Of a stretch of 64,000 nt of DNA, positions 53,907 through 63,547 are shown piece after piece (position 1 is the first letter of the stretch; every line of letters begins with the position of its first letter). The stretch spans positions 1-64,000 of the forward strand of contig JAJDYE010000040.1 of NCBI GenBank assembly GCA_022822905.1, written 5' to 3'. Position numbers and translations under genes: made by a program. This stretch comes from Acidimicrobiia bacterium. Lineage in GTDB: Bacteria; Actinomycetota; Acidimicrobiia; Acidimicrobiales; Bin134. The notes beneath the pieces are model-generated. The model did not search any database. It was not told the DNA's origin and saw nothing but the letters and a program-made list of their open reading frames with translations.

Positions 53907-54092
53907 CTAGCCCCTGTCGTCCTGCCGCTTCCTGTCGGTGATTGTCGCCAAGCGGTTACCCAGCCATCCACAGAGCTTGAAGAGCCTCACCTTCATCAAG
54001 GTGCGCTTCCGCAGCTTTGCGAGCCGCAGCGCGGCACCAGGCCGGGCAGCGACCTGCTCATGTAGCTGCTGGTAACTCTTGGTTGAGGGCAT
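53907..54092 (-). pseudogene. Truncated HTH-antitoxin-like fragment
   Basis: 61 codons. The product PSTKSYQQLHEQVAARPGAA and LRLAKLRKRTLMKVRLFKL resembles the N-terminal extension that precedes the XRE helix-turn-helix in HigA-type antitoxins, but the HTH itself is missing and the end (WLGNRLATITDRKRQDD) is unrelated. ATG at 54092 has AGAGGTGA nine bases upstream. Low-confidence call. Confidence 0.35.
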
Positions 54093-54268
54093 ATTGTCAT
54101 CACCTCTTGATAACTTCATCGACACTATCTGCCAACAGATGAAGAGGAGAGGGCTTTATGACCCCACAAGTACAGGGAGATGGGTGGGCTTCCCTGGGTT
54201 GGCTGGACACGTCACTTAGGCGGCTTGGTCTAGTCGTTGTCGGTGGTGGCTGTGGCTGATCGACCTTT
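54093..54268. promoter_or_regulatory. Intergenic region ahead of the CRISPR-Cas operon
   Basis: 176 bases between the minus-strand fragment and cas3. It holds an inverted repeat CTTCATC (54114-54120) / GATGAAG (54138-54144) and a 33-codon ORF at 54158-54259 (starting MTPQVQGDGWASLG) preceded by GAGGAGAGGG, ending nine bases before the cas3 ATG. The promoter of the cas operon should lie here; no clear -35/-10 pair can be named. The small ORF could be a leader for cas3 translation. Confidence 0.4.
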
Positions 54269-56668
54269 ATGGCACAGAACGACATGAATCTTGACCAGGT
54301 GTATGAGAAGGCGACCGGCTTTAGGCCGTACGACTATCAGCGAGGTGTCGCTGAAGAAGGTCTGCCGGAATTGCTGAGAATCCCAACAGGCTGTGGCAAG
54401 ACGGAAGCTGTCGGGCTTGGGTGGCTGTATCGTCGGCGATTTCATCCAGATGCCGAAGTTCGCGCCGCCACTCCCCACTGGCTGGTCGTCGCTCTGCCGA
54501 TGAGGACCCTCGTCGAGCAAACCCGCGAACGCTTCAAGCGATGGCTAGAGCAACTCAGCCTGGATATAGATATCAGTCTTCACACAGTGCAAGGTGGCGT
54601 CGGATGGAGCGATCATGATTGGCGACTGGCCCCCGACCGTGAGGCTGTGTTTGTCGGCACCATCGACATGCTCTTGTCCCGAGCCCTCAATCGTGGCTAT
54701 GCCGATAGCCGATGGAACTGGCCCATGTCATTTGGCGGATTCAACAATGGGACGCACTGGGTCTTCGACGAGATCCAGTTGATGGATGTCGCGACGCCGA
54801 ACACTCGTCAACTCCAATCGTTCCGCGACGTGTTTGGCACTGCGCTTCCAACAGCAAGCACTTGGATGTCAGCCACGGTTGATGACCGCCTCCTATGCAC
54901 GGTAGATCGGCCTGGCGTCGGGTCCATCGTAGAACTCAGCGATCATGATCGTCATGGCTCGCTTAGTCGGCGCCTAGAAGCGGTTCGCACCATCGAAGAG
55001 ATCGAACTGCCTGACCAGAAGCCCGAACAAGCTCTTGCAGAAGAACTTATTCTTCGTCACAAACCGGGCACTCTGACTCTCGCCGTGCTCAACACGGTCG
55101 AACGTGCTGTGACCACTTGGCGTTCGCTGAACAAGCTCTGTCCTGACGCCGACGTGGAGCTCCTGCATTCCCGCTACCGACCCGCTGATCGTGAGGCCCA
55201 CACAACAGCCGCCCTGTCCTCGCCCGGACCCACAGGCAAGATCGTTGTCAGTACCCAAGTGCTCGAAGCCGGAGTCGACCTCTCTGCGGCGCTGTTGTTT
55301 ACCGAAGCTGCTCCATGGCCGTCGATCGTGCAGCGCGCTGGGCGCTGCAACAGAGACGGCACACAACACGATGCACAGTTGTTGTGGGCAAAGCCTCCGA
55401 AGAGTCCGCCCTACGGGGAGGGCGATGTGCAGGCGTCCGAAGAAGCACTTCGATCGCTTGCTGGGACAGTCGTGACCACCAATGGGTTGCAGTGCCTTGA
55501 TGTCCACACATCAAGCCGGATCACCCCGATAATCCGCCGCAGAGACCTAATCGACTTATTCGACACCACTCCTGATCTCAGCGGCAACGATGTCGACGTT
55601 GCTCGCTTCATACGCGATGGGTCCGACCGCACCGTCCAGGTGGCCTGGCGTGAAATCGACAACAACAAGCCGTTGGGAAAGTCCACGCGACGAGACGAGC
55701 TTTGCTGCGTTCCAATTTCAGAACTCAAGACTTGGTTGAGGAAACATCGGGTGTGGCGTCTTGACCACCTGTCCCGCGACCATCGGCAACCATGGATGCA
55801 ATGCAGCGCCAGCGACCTATACGACGGAATTGAGATAGTGCTCGATGCAAGTAAAGGGGGCTATGACAGCGAAATCGGCTGGAATCCACGGAGTAGCGAA
55901 CCTGTAGGCGTGATTGCACCGTCCTCATCGGGATCTGCCGGAGTCAGCTTCTCACCTGGCGACGACATCAGAGTGGGAGATGATCCCGCATCGCTCAGCG
56001 ATGACTGGTATCCGCTTGCGGCGCATCTAGCTGACGTTGAACGCGAATGCGCGGCGCTCCTTAGAGCGCTAGAGCCCGGCGGCCTCAGCCCCGAGATGAA
56101 CCGCGCTGCAATTGTCGCAGGACGGCTCCACGACATTGGAAAAGCGTCGCAGGTGTGGCAGGACGCCGCGTTGGATACTGCTGATGAGGAAGAACGAACT
56201 GCCCTCAAGGCCCGAGGCCCGTTTGCCAAGACTGGTAGTCGCAAGGCTCTGCGTTTTAAGCGCCGGTTCTTCCGCCATGAGCTGGCATCCGCGTTAGCGC
56301 TCATGAGTGAAGGCTCGTCGGCGTTGGGCGATCATCACGAAACCGACCTCGTGATTTATCTCGTGGCATCCCACCATGGACGTATCCGCCTTTCCATCCG
56401 CCGCCCACCGGAGGAGTCCGGTATCAATGACACAGTTGTCACTACGCTCGGCGTCGGTCCGGGAGATGAACTGCCCGAGGTGAACCTTGGAGGCTCGACC
56501 GTGCCACAAAGCCATCTGACTATTCCGGCAGGTCATGATGGATATGAGCGGCGCGCTCTCGCATTGCGTGACCGTGCCGATCTCGGGCCGTTTCGGCTGG
56601 CCTTTCTTGAAATGATCGTCCGCTGTGCTGATTGGAGAGCAAGCCGTGACATCCAGGCATCCATATGA
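54269..56668 (+). CDS. cas3: Cas3 helicase-nuclease, type I-G order (helicase then C-terminal HD)
   Basis: 799 aa. The helicase comes first: Walker A IPTGCGKTEA at residues 39-48 and the DExH-like VFDEIQ with Asp167; later motifs include VVSTQVLEAGVDLSAALLFT and QRAGRCNRDG. The HD nuclease is C-terminal, with GRLHDIGKASQVWQ (His621, Asp622) and EHELASALALMSE-type and ASHHG residues after it. In most type I systems HD is N-terminal, whereas C-terminal HD is typical of subtype I-G/I-U. It unwinds and degrades target DNA after Cascade binding. The stop overlaps csx17 (ATGA). Confidence 0.93.
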   Translation: MAQNDMNLDQVYEKATGFRPYDYQRGVAEEGLPELLRIPTGCGKTEAVGLGWLYRRRFHPDAEVRAATPHWLVVALPMRTLVEQTRERFKRWLEQLSLDIDISLHTVQGGVGWSDHDWRLAPDREAVFVGTIDMLLSRALNRGYADSRWNWPMSFGGFNNGTHWVFDEIQLMDVATPNTRQLQSFRDVFGTALPTASTWMSATVDDRLLCTVDRPGVGSIVELSDHDRHGSLSRRLEAVRTIEEIELPDQKPEQALAEELILRHKPGTLTLAVLNTVERAVTTWRSLNKLCPDADVELLHSRYRPADREAHTTAALSSPGPTGKIVVSTQVLEAGVDLSAALLFTEAAPWPSIVQRAGRCNRDGTQHDAQLLWAKPPKSPPYGEGDVQASEEALRSLAGTVVTTNGLQCLDVHTSSRITPIIRRRDLIDLFDTTPDLSGNDVDVARFIRDGSDRTVQVAWREIDNNKPLGKSTRRDELCCVPISELKTWLRKHRVWRLDHLSRDHRQPWMQCSASDLYDGIEIVLDASKGGYDSEIGWNPRSSEPVGVIAPSSSGSAGVSFSPGDDIRVGDDPASLSDDWYPLAAHLADVERECAALLRALEPGGLSPEMNRAAIVAGRLHDIGKASQVWQDAALDTADEEERTALKARGPFAKTGSRKALRFKRRFFRHELASALALMSEGSSALGDHHETDLVIYLVASHHGRIRLSIRRPPEESGINDTVVTTLGVGPGDELPEVNLGGSTVPQSHLTIPAGHDGYERRALALRDRADLGPFRLAFLEMIVRCADWRASRDIQASI

Positions 56669-58989
56669 GCTCGATTCATCTGAACGGCTGTCAAGCTGAA
56701 CCGCTTCTCAGCTACTTAGCGGGGCTTGGAGTCACCCGATTAATCGCCGAGCAATTCAACTCCGATGTGTCGGCCCGATGGGATGCTGACCAACTGGTCA
56801 TTGCTGCCCATGAGTTGGACGAAACCAGTCTTGTCGAGTTCTTCGCCATGGACTACAAGCCCACTCCGCTGATAGCCCCATGGAATGGTCGTGGAGGGTT
56901 CCAGGATGGCCAGGAGCGTGATTCTGAGAAGATTGTGAGGAAGGTCGAAGGCAGCAATTTGGAGCGGCTTGGACCATATCGGAAGGCTATCAAGATTGCT
57001 CGTGTCACTTGGGAAGAGGCCCGAGGCTACGAACTGATTACTGACGGCAAGATTCCTGGCAAGCACAAAGCCCGGTTTATCGAACTTTGCCGAGCGACGT
57101 TCCCTGATGAAGCCCTCGCTTGGCTTGACGCGTCGGCCGTTCTCCTAGATGACGACATCGTTTTTCCCTTGATCTTGGGTACCGGTGGAAACTTCGGCAG
57201 CATGGACATCTCATTCACCTTTCTTAAGAACTTGGATGCTCTCGGGCTCTTGGATGGGCAGAACAGTGAATTGGCGCCAGAAGGCAAGAAACATTCAAAT
57301 CGAAGATCTCTTCTCCGGCATGCACTCTTTAAAGACAACAATGCCAAGCTTCATAAGGGCAGCACTGGCCAGTTCGATCCGGGCGGTGTAGGGGGTCCAA
57401 ACAGCTCATCGTTCGGCGACGGTGCAGCTCTTGCCAATCCGTGGAGTTTCGTGCTCGCTATGGAAGGGGCCATGGTGTTTGCCAGCGCCGCAGCTCGACG
57501 GCTTAGCGCAGAAAGCCAAATGGGTGGTTCCCGCAAGGCCAGCATGCCCTTCACCGTTGCGGCGACGGCGGTGGGATATGGCTCGGCAGCAGGAGGCGAA
57601 AGCCCCAAAGGCGAACTGTGGGCACCGCTGTGGCGAGATGAAATGTCGTTTAGGGAGATACGGCACTTCATCTCAGAGGGGCGGTCCCAATGGGGGCGCA
57701 GCCAAGCACGGTCGGGACTCGACTTTGTTCGAGCTGCTGCGACCTTGGGCGTTGACCGTTCAGTTGACGAGTTCGTCCGCTATCTAATCAGCGAGCGCCA
57801 TGGACAAAACGTTCTAGCTGTTCCGATTGGGCGACTCAAGGTCACCGATCAGGGGAGGCCCGAGGTCGATCTTCTGCGCCAACTCGATGTCTGGGTTCGC
57901 CGGGCCAGATCCAATCAAGGACCTGGTGCGGTCACCGCGGCGTTGAATGCTCTAGATCGAGCACAATTCGCTGTCGCGACCCATGGTGGAGCCAGCCGGC
58001 TCCAGACGGTGCTTGCTGCACTCGCTGAGGCCGAGCAGGCAGTATCTCGATCGCCCAAATTCTGCGATGATCGGCGCCTTCATCCTATCGGTGGGTTATT
58101 GGCCCAAGAGTGGTTGCCGCTGCTTGATGATGGTTCCGTCGAATTCCGGATTGCCGTCGGCCTTGCATCGCTGAGCGACCGAATGCCCCCAGAAACACCT
58201 AGCGGTGCAGAGGCAGTCAGGGGAAGCCTTGCGACACTTCTCCGCCCAGTAAGCCGTGCCCGATACCGCTTAGATTGGTCGAACAGCGGACCAAGGGTTC
58301 CCAACTTCAGCCGCCGTCCGCTGTTCGATGTCCTCGATGAAGCCTTCGGTGCTCGCGCTATTCTCTCGGCATCCAAGCGGTCTGACAATGAGAGCCACGA
58401 CCACATTGCAGGTCTGCCCTTCGCTTTCGACTATGGCCTCAAAGTCGATATTGCCGATATTGGGCACCTTCTGTATGGGCAGCTTGACGAGCAGCGGCTA
58501 GGTGACATTTTGGCGGGCCTGTTGTTGTTGGAATGGGAGGATGCCTTCAGCGTTGCCGCCGACTGCTTGTCCGCTGTTCCCGATGATCCGCTGGCCCGGC
58601 TACATGCTGCGAGCCACCCCATCTATGTCGTGCTCGCTCCCTTCTTTGCTGGGCGACTTCCAGTCGCCCCGACGGACACAGAGCCGAACCCCGACCGATT
58701 AATCGCAGTACGTCCACGGCCCGAGTGGGTTGGAGTGATTCGCTCCGGAGCTGCCCACACAGCAGCTAGGTCGGCCGCCCACCTGCTTCGGGGGCGTGGC
58801 TGGAGGCTGATCGCTGACAGTTTCGAGCCAACAAACATCAAACCCGGCCACTTGGCGACGGCATTGTTGCTGCACCTTGACCGAGCCGCCGGTGATCAGC
58901 GCCAGATTCGATTCCTACTCAACCATCAAAGCACAGTTGAGACTCGCTGGTCAGCGAGTCGAGAAAGGCAGGAGCCAAACCATGAGTAA
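56665..58989 (+). CDS. csx17: Csx17 (Cas8-type large subunit of type I-G)
   Basis: 774 aa. The N-terminus IHLNGCQAEPLLSYLAGLGVTRLIAEQ and the YKPTPLIAPWNGRGGFQDGQ block are the Csx17 signatures; the GTGGNFGSMDISFTF block follows. It is the large Cascade subunit that recognises PAM and stabilises target binding in subtype I-G. ATG at 56665 overlaps the cas3 stop, and its stop overlaps csb1. Confidence 0.92.
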   Translation: MSSIHLNGCQAEPLLSYLAGLGVTRLIAEQFNSDVSARWDADQLVIAAHELDETSLVEFFAMDYKPTPLIAPWNGRGGFQDGQERDSEKIVRKVEGSNLERLGPYRKAIKIARVTWEEARGYELITDGKIPGKHKARFIELCRATFPDEALAWLDASAVLLDDDIVFPLILGTGGNFGSMDISFTFLKNLDALGLLDGQNSELAPEGKKHSNRRSLLRHALFKDNNAKLHKGSTGQFDPGGVGGPNSSSFGDGAALANPWSFVLAMEGAMVFASAAARRLSAESQMGGSRKASMPFTVAATAVGYGSAAGGESPKGELWAPLWRDEMSFREIRHFISEGRSQWGRSQARSGLDFVRAAATLGVDRSVDEFVRYLISERHGQNVLAVPIGRLKVTDQGRPEVDLLRQLDVWVRRARSNQGPGAVTAALNALDRAQFAVATHGGASRLQTVLAALAEAEQAVSRSPKFCDDRRLHPIGGLLAQEWLPLLDDGSVEFRIAVGLASLSDRMPPETPSGAEAVRGSLATLLRPVSRARYRLDWSNSGPRVPNFSRRPLFDVLDEAFGARAILSASKRSDNESHDHIAGLPFAFDYGLKVDIADIGHLLYGQLDEQRLGDILAGLLLLEWEDAFSVAADCLSAVPDDPLARLHAASHPIYVVLAPFFAGRLPVAPTDTEPNPDRLIAVRPRPEWVGVIRSGAAHTAARSAAHLLRGRGWRLIADSFEPTNIKPGHLATALLLHLDRAAGDQRQIRFLLNHQSTVETRWSASRERQEPNHE

Positions 58990-59950
58990 GCGTGAGATGT
59001 ACACAATCGGTCTGAAGGCTGTCCCTTCAGACCGGTTTCAGCCCACTGGATTTCCGGACTTAGGCGCAGCCAAGTTCCAGAAACCGGCTGGTCCGAACAA
59101 TGAATGGGTCGATGCCATCCTCGTTGAGTCTGCTCAATCTATGGCAAACCGATTTGAAGCCGTTGGATGGAGCGAGGAGCACCAAGAACCTGTCACTGCG
59201 CTGCGGGGCCTACCATGGGTCAAGGTTGTTGCCGGCGACGACGGCCGCTACCTGACTTCCAGTCGTACTGAGGCCCATCGGCTGGCGTCGGCCTTCGTGA
59301 AAGAAAGTGTCACCACTGACGGTACAGACATGGTCGACGAGATCTACAATCGCTTCAAGTTGGCTGACGACACGCCCCTTTCTCTGAATGAAATAGCTGC
59401 TGCAATTTTTGCTCTCGATCCCCTGTGTCTTATACACGGGGTGTTCTTCGCCGATAAGCGGTGGCCTGGCCAGCCCAAGATAGCCAGAGCGCTTACTGGG
59501 TTTATCGAGGCGACTGATGTCAAGGAGGCATATTCTGGCGGCGTAAAGCGCGATGATGTTCGGCATTCAATCGACGAAGGGATGGGGGGTGCTGCCGAAG
59601 GATACGGACACGTCCCGTACTCCCGCACTGAATACACTGCCCGCTCAATAGCGTTGTACGTGTCTATCGACGCAGCACAGATTGAGGCGTATGGCCTATC
59701 TGCAAATGCGACAAAGTTGCTGCTCGCTATTGCGCGATGGGAAGTTCGTTCAATTCTTGACTTGGGCCTGCGACTACGTACCGCTTGCGAGTTCGAGCCG
59801 ATTAACGGCGACGATCTAGCTGGACTCCCGGACATCGATGCTTTGGCTTCGGAAATCAGCGATCTCGTCGGTGGCGGAGTTGATGAGCTAGAGGACTCTG
59901 ATGGGTCGTCGCTGGTGGTTCGCTGGTCGGGTGGGAAGAAGCGCTCGTAG
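58982..59950 (+). CDS. csb1: Csb1 (Cas7-type backbone subunit of type I-G)
   Basis: 322 aa. DRFQPTGFPDLGAAKFQKPAG, LVESAQSMANRFE and SLNEIAAAIFALDPLCLIHGVFF are typical of Csb1 (GSU0053 family). It is the RAMP subunit that polymerises along the crRNA. ATG at 58982 overlaps the csx17 stop by eight bases; the frame is open upstream only within csx17. Its TAG overlaps the GTG of csb2. Confidence 0.92.
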   Translation: MSKREMYTIGLKAVPSDRFQPTGFPDLGAAKFQKPAGPNNEWVDAILVESAQSMANRFEAVGWSEEHQEPVTALRGLPWVKVVAGDDGRYLTSSRTEAHRLASAFVKESVTTDGTDMVDEIYNRFKLADDTPLSLNEIAAAIFALDPLCLIHGVFFADKRWPGQPKIARALTGFIEATDVKEAYSGGVKRDDVRHSIDEGMGGAAEGYGHVPYSRTEYTARSIALYVSIDAAQIEAYGLSANATKLLLAIARWEVRSILDLGLRLRTACEFEPINGDDLAGLPDIDALASEISDLVGGGVDELEDSDGSSLVVRWSGGKKRS

Positions 59951-61365
59951 TGACTGCCATCCTCCAGGTGGAGTTTCCATGGGGCAAGTACCACGCCACT
60001 GAATGGGGGCGGAACGTAAACGAAGGCCAACCCGAGTGGCCTCCGTCACCATGGCGCATCCTTCGAGCGCTGTTTGCTACCTGGAAGACCTGCTGTGCGC
60101 ATCTTCGGGATGCGGATGTTGAGTCAGCTCTGAGTCAGCTTGCAAAACCTCCCATGTTCCATCTTCCCACGATGAGACCTGCTCATTTGCGCCACTACAT
60201 GCCTCAGGTCGGCCATCATTCGGTCGGGAAACAGGTCACAACGCTTACCTTCGACCCATTCGCCGTTATCGATCCACAAGTGCCGGTCTACATTGAGTGG
60301 GATGTCGATTTGGCCGAAGGCCCAACTGCAGCTCTTGGTGAGATCGCAGCCGCTCTCTCCTACCTCGGGAGATCCGAGTCCATTTGCAAGGCGGAGTTGG
60401 TGCCCCGAGTCGAACACTCAGCACCGGAACTGTGGAGACCAGCAGGGTCCAACGATCGCATAGAGACCGAAGTCCTGTGTCCTCAACAGCCGTTTAAGTT
60501 GAGCGACTTACTTCAAAGCCCTGACACTGTCAGAAAGAACGGGCGAATCGTTCCACCTGGAAGCCACCTTGTTCCGTACACAAAGGCTGATCTGACGCAG
60601 AGCGCTCCCCCGGCAACTGACGACTGGCGGCCTGCTTATGCAGCGGTCCGATTGGCTGTGCATCCCAGACCCCGCCCCACGATCTCCAACGCCGTCGTTG
60701 TCGGTGAATTGCTTCGACGGGCTGCACTGAGGAAACACAGCGTGCCCTCGGAAACGCTTAGCGGCAAGCAACCATCGGGAGACCGAAATCGCGGCAGACA
60801 CGAACATGCCCACTACCTCTCGCTGGCACCGGGTCACAGGTCGGATGCTGGAGCACCCATTGACTCACTCGTGGTGTGGGCGCCGGGCCGTCTCAGCGGG
60901 GACGAACTCGCGGCACTCGCCCAAGTCAAATGGCTCAGGGCTGGTCGATCTGCCAGTGGCGTACCTGACATTGCAGTAGCAGTCGCTGCCTTCGGTGAAA
61001 TTGAAGAAGTAGCCCCTGCAATCGTCGGGCCCTCGCCCATCTGGATATCTCGTACTCCGTTTGTTCCCGGTAGACATCGCCAAAAGCTCTCCTGGGACGA
61101 CCATATCCAAACTGAGATCGCACGTGAACTTTCGGTGTATCGCGACCTGCCTGAGCCTGCGTCAGTAGCTGTGCTCGATGGTGATACGCGACGGTATCGT
61201 CGCCGTCGACTCCCGCCAAAAGAAGCCATAGGCGGTAGCCGGCGTGCAGCCTTTGTTGAGATCAGGTTCCAGCATCCGGTCAGGGGCCCGATCATTCTCG
61301 GTTCAATGAGCCATTTCGGTCTTGGCCTGTTTCTACCGGACGAATCCGAATCCAGTCGGGCATGA
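59950..61365 (+). CDS. csb2: Csb2 (Cas5-Cas6 fusion of type I-G)
   Basis: 471 aa, GTG at 59950. The N-terminal Cas5-like half starts ILQVEFPWGKYHATEWGRNV and has the conserved PEWPPSPWRILRALFATW. The C-terminal half ends with the Cas6-like glycine-rich region HPVRGPIILGSMSHFGLGLF. It should process pre-crRNA and cap the 5' handle. Overlap with csb1 by one base indicates coupled translation. Length is normal for GSU0054-type proteins. Confidence 0.92.
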   Translation: MTAILQVEFPWGKYHATEWGRNVNEGQPEWPPSPWRILRALFATWKTCCAHLRDADVESALSQLAKPPMFHLPTMRPAHLRHYMPQVGHHSVGKQVTTLTFDPFAVIDPQVPVYIEWDVDLAEGPTAALGEIAAALSYLGRSESICKAELVPRVEHSAPELWRPAGSNDRIETEVLCPQQPFKLSDLLQSPDTVRKNGRIVPPGSHLVPYTKADLTQSAPPATDDWRPAYAAVRLAVHPRPRPTISNAVVVGELLRRAALRKHSVPSETLSGKQPSGDRNRGRHEHAHYLSLAPGHRSDAGAPIDSLVVWAPGRLSGDELAALAQVKWLRAGRSASGVPDIAVAVAAFGEIEEVAPAIVGPSPIWISRTPFVPGRHRQKLSWDDHIQTEIARELSVYRDLPEPASVAVLDGDTRRYRRRRLPPKEAIGGSRRAAFVEIRFQHPVRGPIILGSMSHFGLGLFLPDESESSRA

Positions 61366-61433
61366 GGCGATCATCTCTGAGAAGCGCCCAGGGCGGCTCC
61401 GGCAATTCGGTCCTCCAGAGGTGATTTGGTCTC

Positions 61434-63074
61434 GTGAGTGACGTGCCTGACCTCGTTCCGGCCAGGATGGTCAACGAGTTCGAGTACTGTCCGCGGCTGT
61501 TCTACTTGGAGTGGGTCCAGTCTCGCTTCGAGGACAACCCTGACACTGTTGAGGGCCGCTATGTCCATCGAAATGTGGATGCCGGTGGGGGGCGCATTGA
61601 CGGCCCCGGTGAAGACAGCCCGGTGCGCAAGGCGAAGTCAGTCACCGTCAGTTCTGAAGCCCTGGGGATAATCGCCAAAGCGGACATCATCGAGGGCAAG
61701 GGGAACAAGGTCACCCCGGTTGAGGTGAAGCGCGGACGGCCGCCAAAGCATGGCCCCGCGTGGTCTCCTGAGCTTGTGCAAATCTGCGCCATCGGTCTCA
61801 TACTCCAGGACAACGGGTATGACTGCTCAGAGGGTCAGATCTTCTTCGCCGAGTCGCGTGAGCGCGTCAAGGTGCCCTTCGACGAGAAGCTGGTGCAGCA
61901 GACCTTGAACGTGCTGGGGGACTTGAAGGAGGTTGCTGGCTCTCCTGACCCGCCGCCTCCGCTCGTTGACAGCCCCAAGTGCCCTCGATGTTCTCTCGTG
62001 GGCATCTGCTTGCCTGACGAGACGAACCTCCTGGCTGACCGGTCGGATGTTCCGCCCCGTCGCTTGACACCTAGGGATTCTGCGGCCCGACCCCTCTATG
62101 TGACAGAGCAGGGAACCAGGATCGGGGTCAGGAAGGGAAGGATCACAGTTTCTCAGCAGAAGGAGGTTCTCCAAGAGGTCAGGCTGATTGATGTCTCTCA
62201 AGTTTCCATTTATGGAAATGTGCAGATCAGTTCCCAGGCAATGCGAGCGATGTTCGATCAGCAGGTTCCAGTCTGCTGGTTTTCCTACGGTGGGTGGTTC
62301 CAGGGTATTGCCCATGGGCTGCCGTCCAAGCACGTTGAGCTTCGGAGGCGTCAGGTTGCTATTGCAGCGCAGGCGGGCTTGCCGATAGCCCAAAAGATGA
62401 TCGAAGGGAAGATCAGGAACTCAAGGACACTGCTGCGACGGAACTCGCGAAGTGAAGTCAAGCCAACCTTGGAGCAGTTGAAGGCGTTTGCGGATCAGAC
62501 TGCTGAGGTAGACACTGTCGAATCGCTGCTCGGTGTGGAAGGTGTAGCCGCCCGACTCTATTTCTCACAGTTTTCGGTGATGTTGAAGGATGGTTCGTTG
62601 GGCTTCTTTGACTTTCAAGGGCGAAATAGAAGACCTCCTAGAGATCCCATAAATTGTCTGCTTTCCTATGGCTATTCTTTGCTGACAAAAGACCTAACTG
62701 CCGTAACGCTGGCTGTGGGGTTTGATCCCTACTTGGGTGTCTTTCACAAGCCGAGATTTGGACGTCCCGCGCTGGCTCTTGACCTCGCTGAGGAGTTCCG
62801 CCCCCTCATTGCCGACTCAGTTGTGATCAACGTCATCAACAATGGTGAGATTCAGGAGAAAGGATTCATAGTAAGAGCTCAAGGTGTTGCGCTGACTCAG
62901 CAAGGCCGTCGGTCATTCATTGCGGCCTATGAACGCCGTCTTGATCAAGAAGTGACCCATCCAGTCTATGAGTACAAGATCACCTACCGCCGCGTCCTCG
63001 AAGTTCAAGCGCGAATGCTGGGCGCTTACCTGCTTGGCGAGATTCCCGAGTACGTACCGTTTATGACGAGGTGA
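61434..63074 (+). CDS. cas4-cas1: Cas4-Cas1 fusion protein
   Basis: 546 aa. Cas4 part, residues about 1-205: iron-sulfur Cys19 (FEYCPRLFYLEW) and Cys183, Cys186, Cys192 (PKCPRCSLVGIC), nuclease residues Asp84 (AKADIIEG), Glu97 and Lys99 (PVEVKRG). Cas1 part, from about residue 219: LYVTEQGTRIGVRKGRITVS, active-site Glu near 370 (GVEGVAARLYF), His438 (VFHKPRFGRPALALDL) and Asp450. It integrates PAM-trimmed spacers together with Cas2. GTG at 61434. It follows csb2 after 68 bases. Confidence 0.95.
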   Translation: MSDVPDLVPARMVNEFEYCPRLFYLEWVQSRFEDNPDTVEGRYVHRNVDAGGGRIDGPGEDSPVRKAKSVTVSSEALGIIAKADIIEGKGNKVTPVEVKRGRPPKHGPAWSPELVQICAIGLILQDNGYDCSEGQIFFAESRERVKVPFDEKLVQQTLNVLGDLKEVAGSPDPPPPLVDSPKCPRCSLVGICLPDETNLLADRSDVPPRRLTPRDSAARPLYVTEQGTRIGVRKGRITVSQQKEVLQEVRLIDVSQVSIYGNVQISSQAMRAMFDQQVPVCWFSYGGWFQGIAHGLPSKHVELRRRQVAIAAQAGLPIAQKMIEGKIRNSRTLLRRNSRSEVKPTLEQLKAFADQTAEVDTVESLLGVEGVAARLYFSQFSVMLKDGSLGFFDFQGRNRRPPRDPINCLLSYGYSLLTKDLTAVTLAVGFDPYLGVFHKPRFGRPALALDLAEEFRPLIADSVVINVINNGEIQEKGFIVRAQGVALTQQGRRSFIAAYERRLDQEVTHPVYEYKITYRRVLEVQARMLGAYLLGEIPEYVPFMTR

Positions 63075-63077
63075 CCC

Positions 63078-63377
63078 ATGGCACAAGGACGCAAGAGGTT
63101 CTTGGTGGCGTATGACATCCGTGATCCCAAGCGCCTTCGGAAAGTCCACAAGACGATGGTTGGCTACGGCTGGTCGATGCAATACAGCGTATTCATCTGC
63201 GACCTCGATGCCATGGAGCTGATCGCCATGAAGACCGAACTAGGAGAGATCATCCATCATGCTGAAGACTCCATTGCTATGATCGACATCGGTGACCCAA
63301 GTCAGAGGGGCAGAGACTGCTTCCAGTTCATGGGAGTATCCATCCCCCTGCCGACCAGCGGCCCAGTCATCCTGTGA
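63078..63377 (+). CDS. cas2: CRISPR-associated Cas2
   Basis: 99 aa. The N-terminus RFLVAYDIRDPKRLRKVHKTM contains the Cas2 Asp (YDIRD) and the ferredoxin-like fold continues with WSMQYSVFICDLDAMEL. It forms the central dimer of the Cas1-Cas2 integrase. ATG at 63078, three bases after the cas1 stop. Confidence 0.95.
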   Translation: MAQGRKRFLVAYDIRDPKRLRKVHKTMVGYGWSMQYSVFICDLDAMELIAMKTELGEIIHHAEDSIAMIDIGDPSQRGRDCFQFMGVSIPLPTSGPVIL

Positions 63378-63379
63378 TG

Positions 63380-63419
63380 CGAGCGCTGAGGTGAGCTGTG
63401 AAATAACCGGCAGCGCTCG
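63380..63419. repeat. Inverted repeat right after cas2, in the leader region
   Basis: CGAGCGCTG (63380-63388) is exactly complementary to CAGCGCTCG (63411-63419) with 22 bases between. It starts two bases after the cas2 stop. It could be the terminator of the cas operon or a structural element of the leader; no T-tract follows. Confidence 0.5.
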
Positions 63420-63547
63420 AAACCGCATGTATCCAAGAGTAATGGCGTTCCTTGACAAGTGAATACGACCGAGAAAATGCTTCCTAACCATGACCGCTCG
63501 CAAAAGCCCGCACACCAGCAGGTCACAGCAGGCGTTTAGAGCGAGGG
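63420..63547 (+). promoter_or_regulatory. CRISPR leader
   Basis: AT-richer than the array, directly before the first repeat. TTGACA at 63452-63457 is a consensus -35 element; the -10 region 17 bases later (AAATGC) is poor. It probably carries the array promoter and the Cas1-Cas2 integration signal. Confidence 0.55.
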
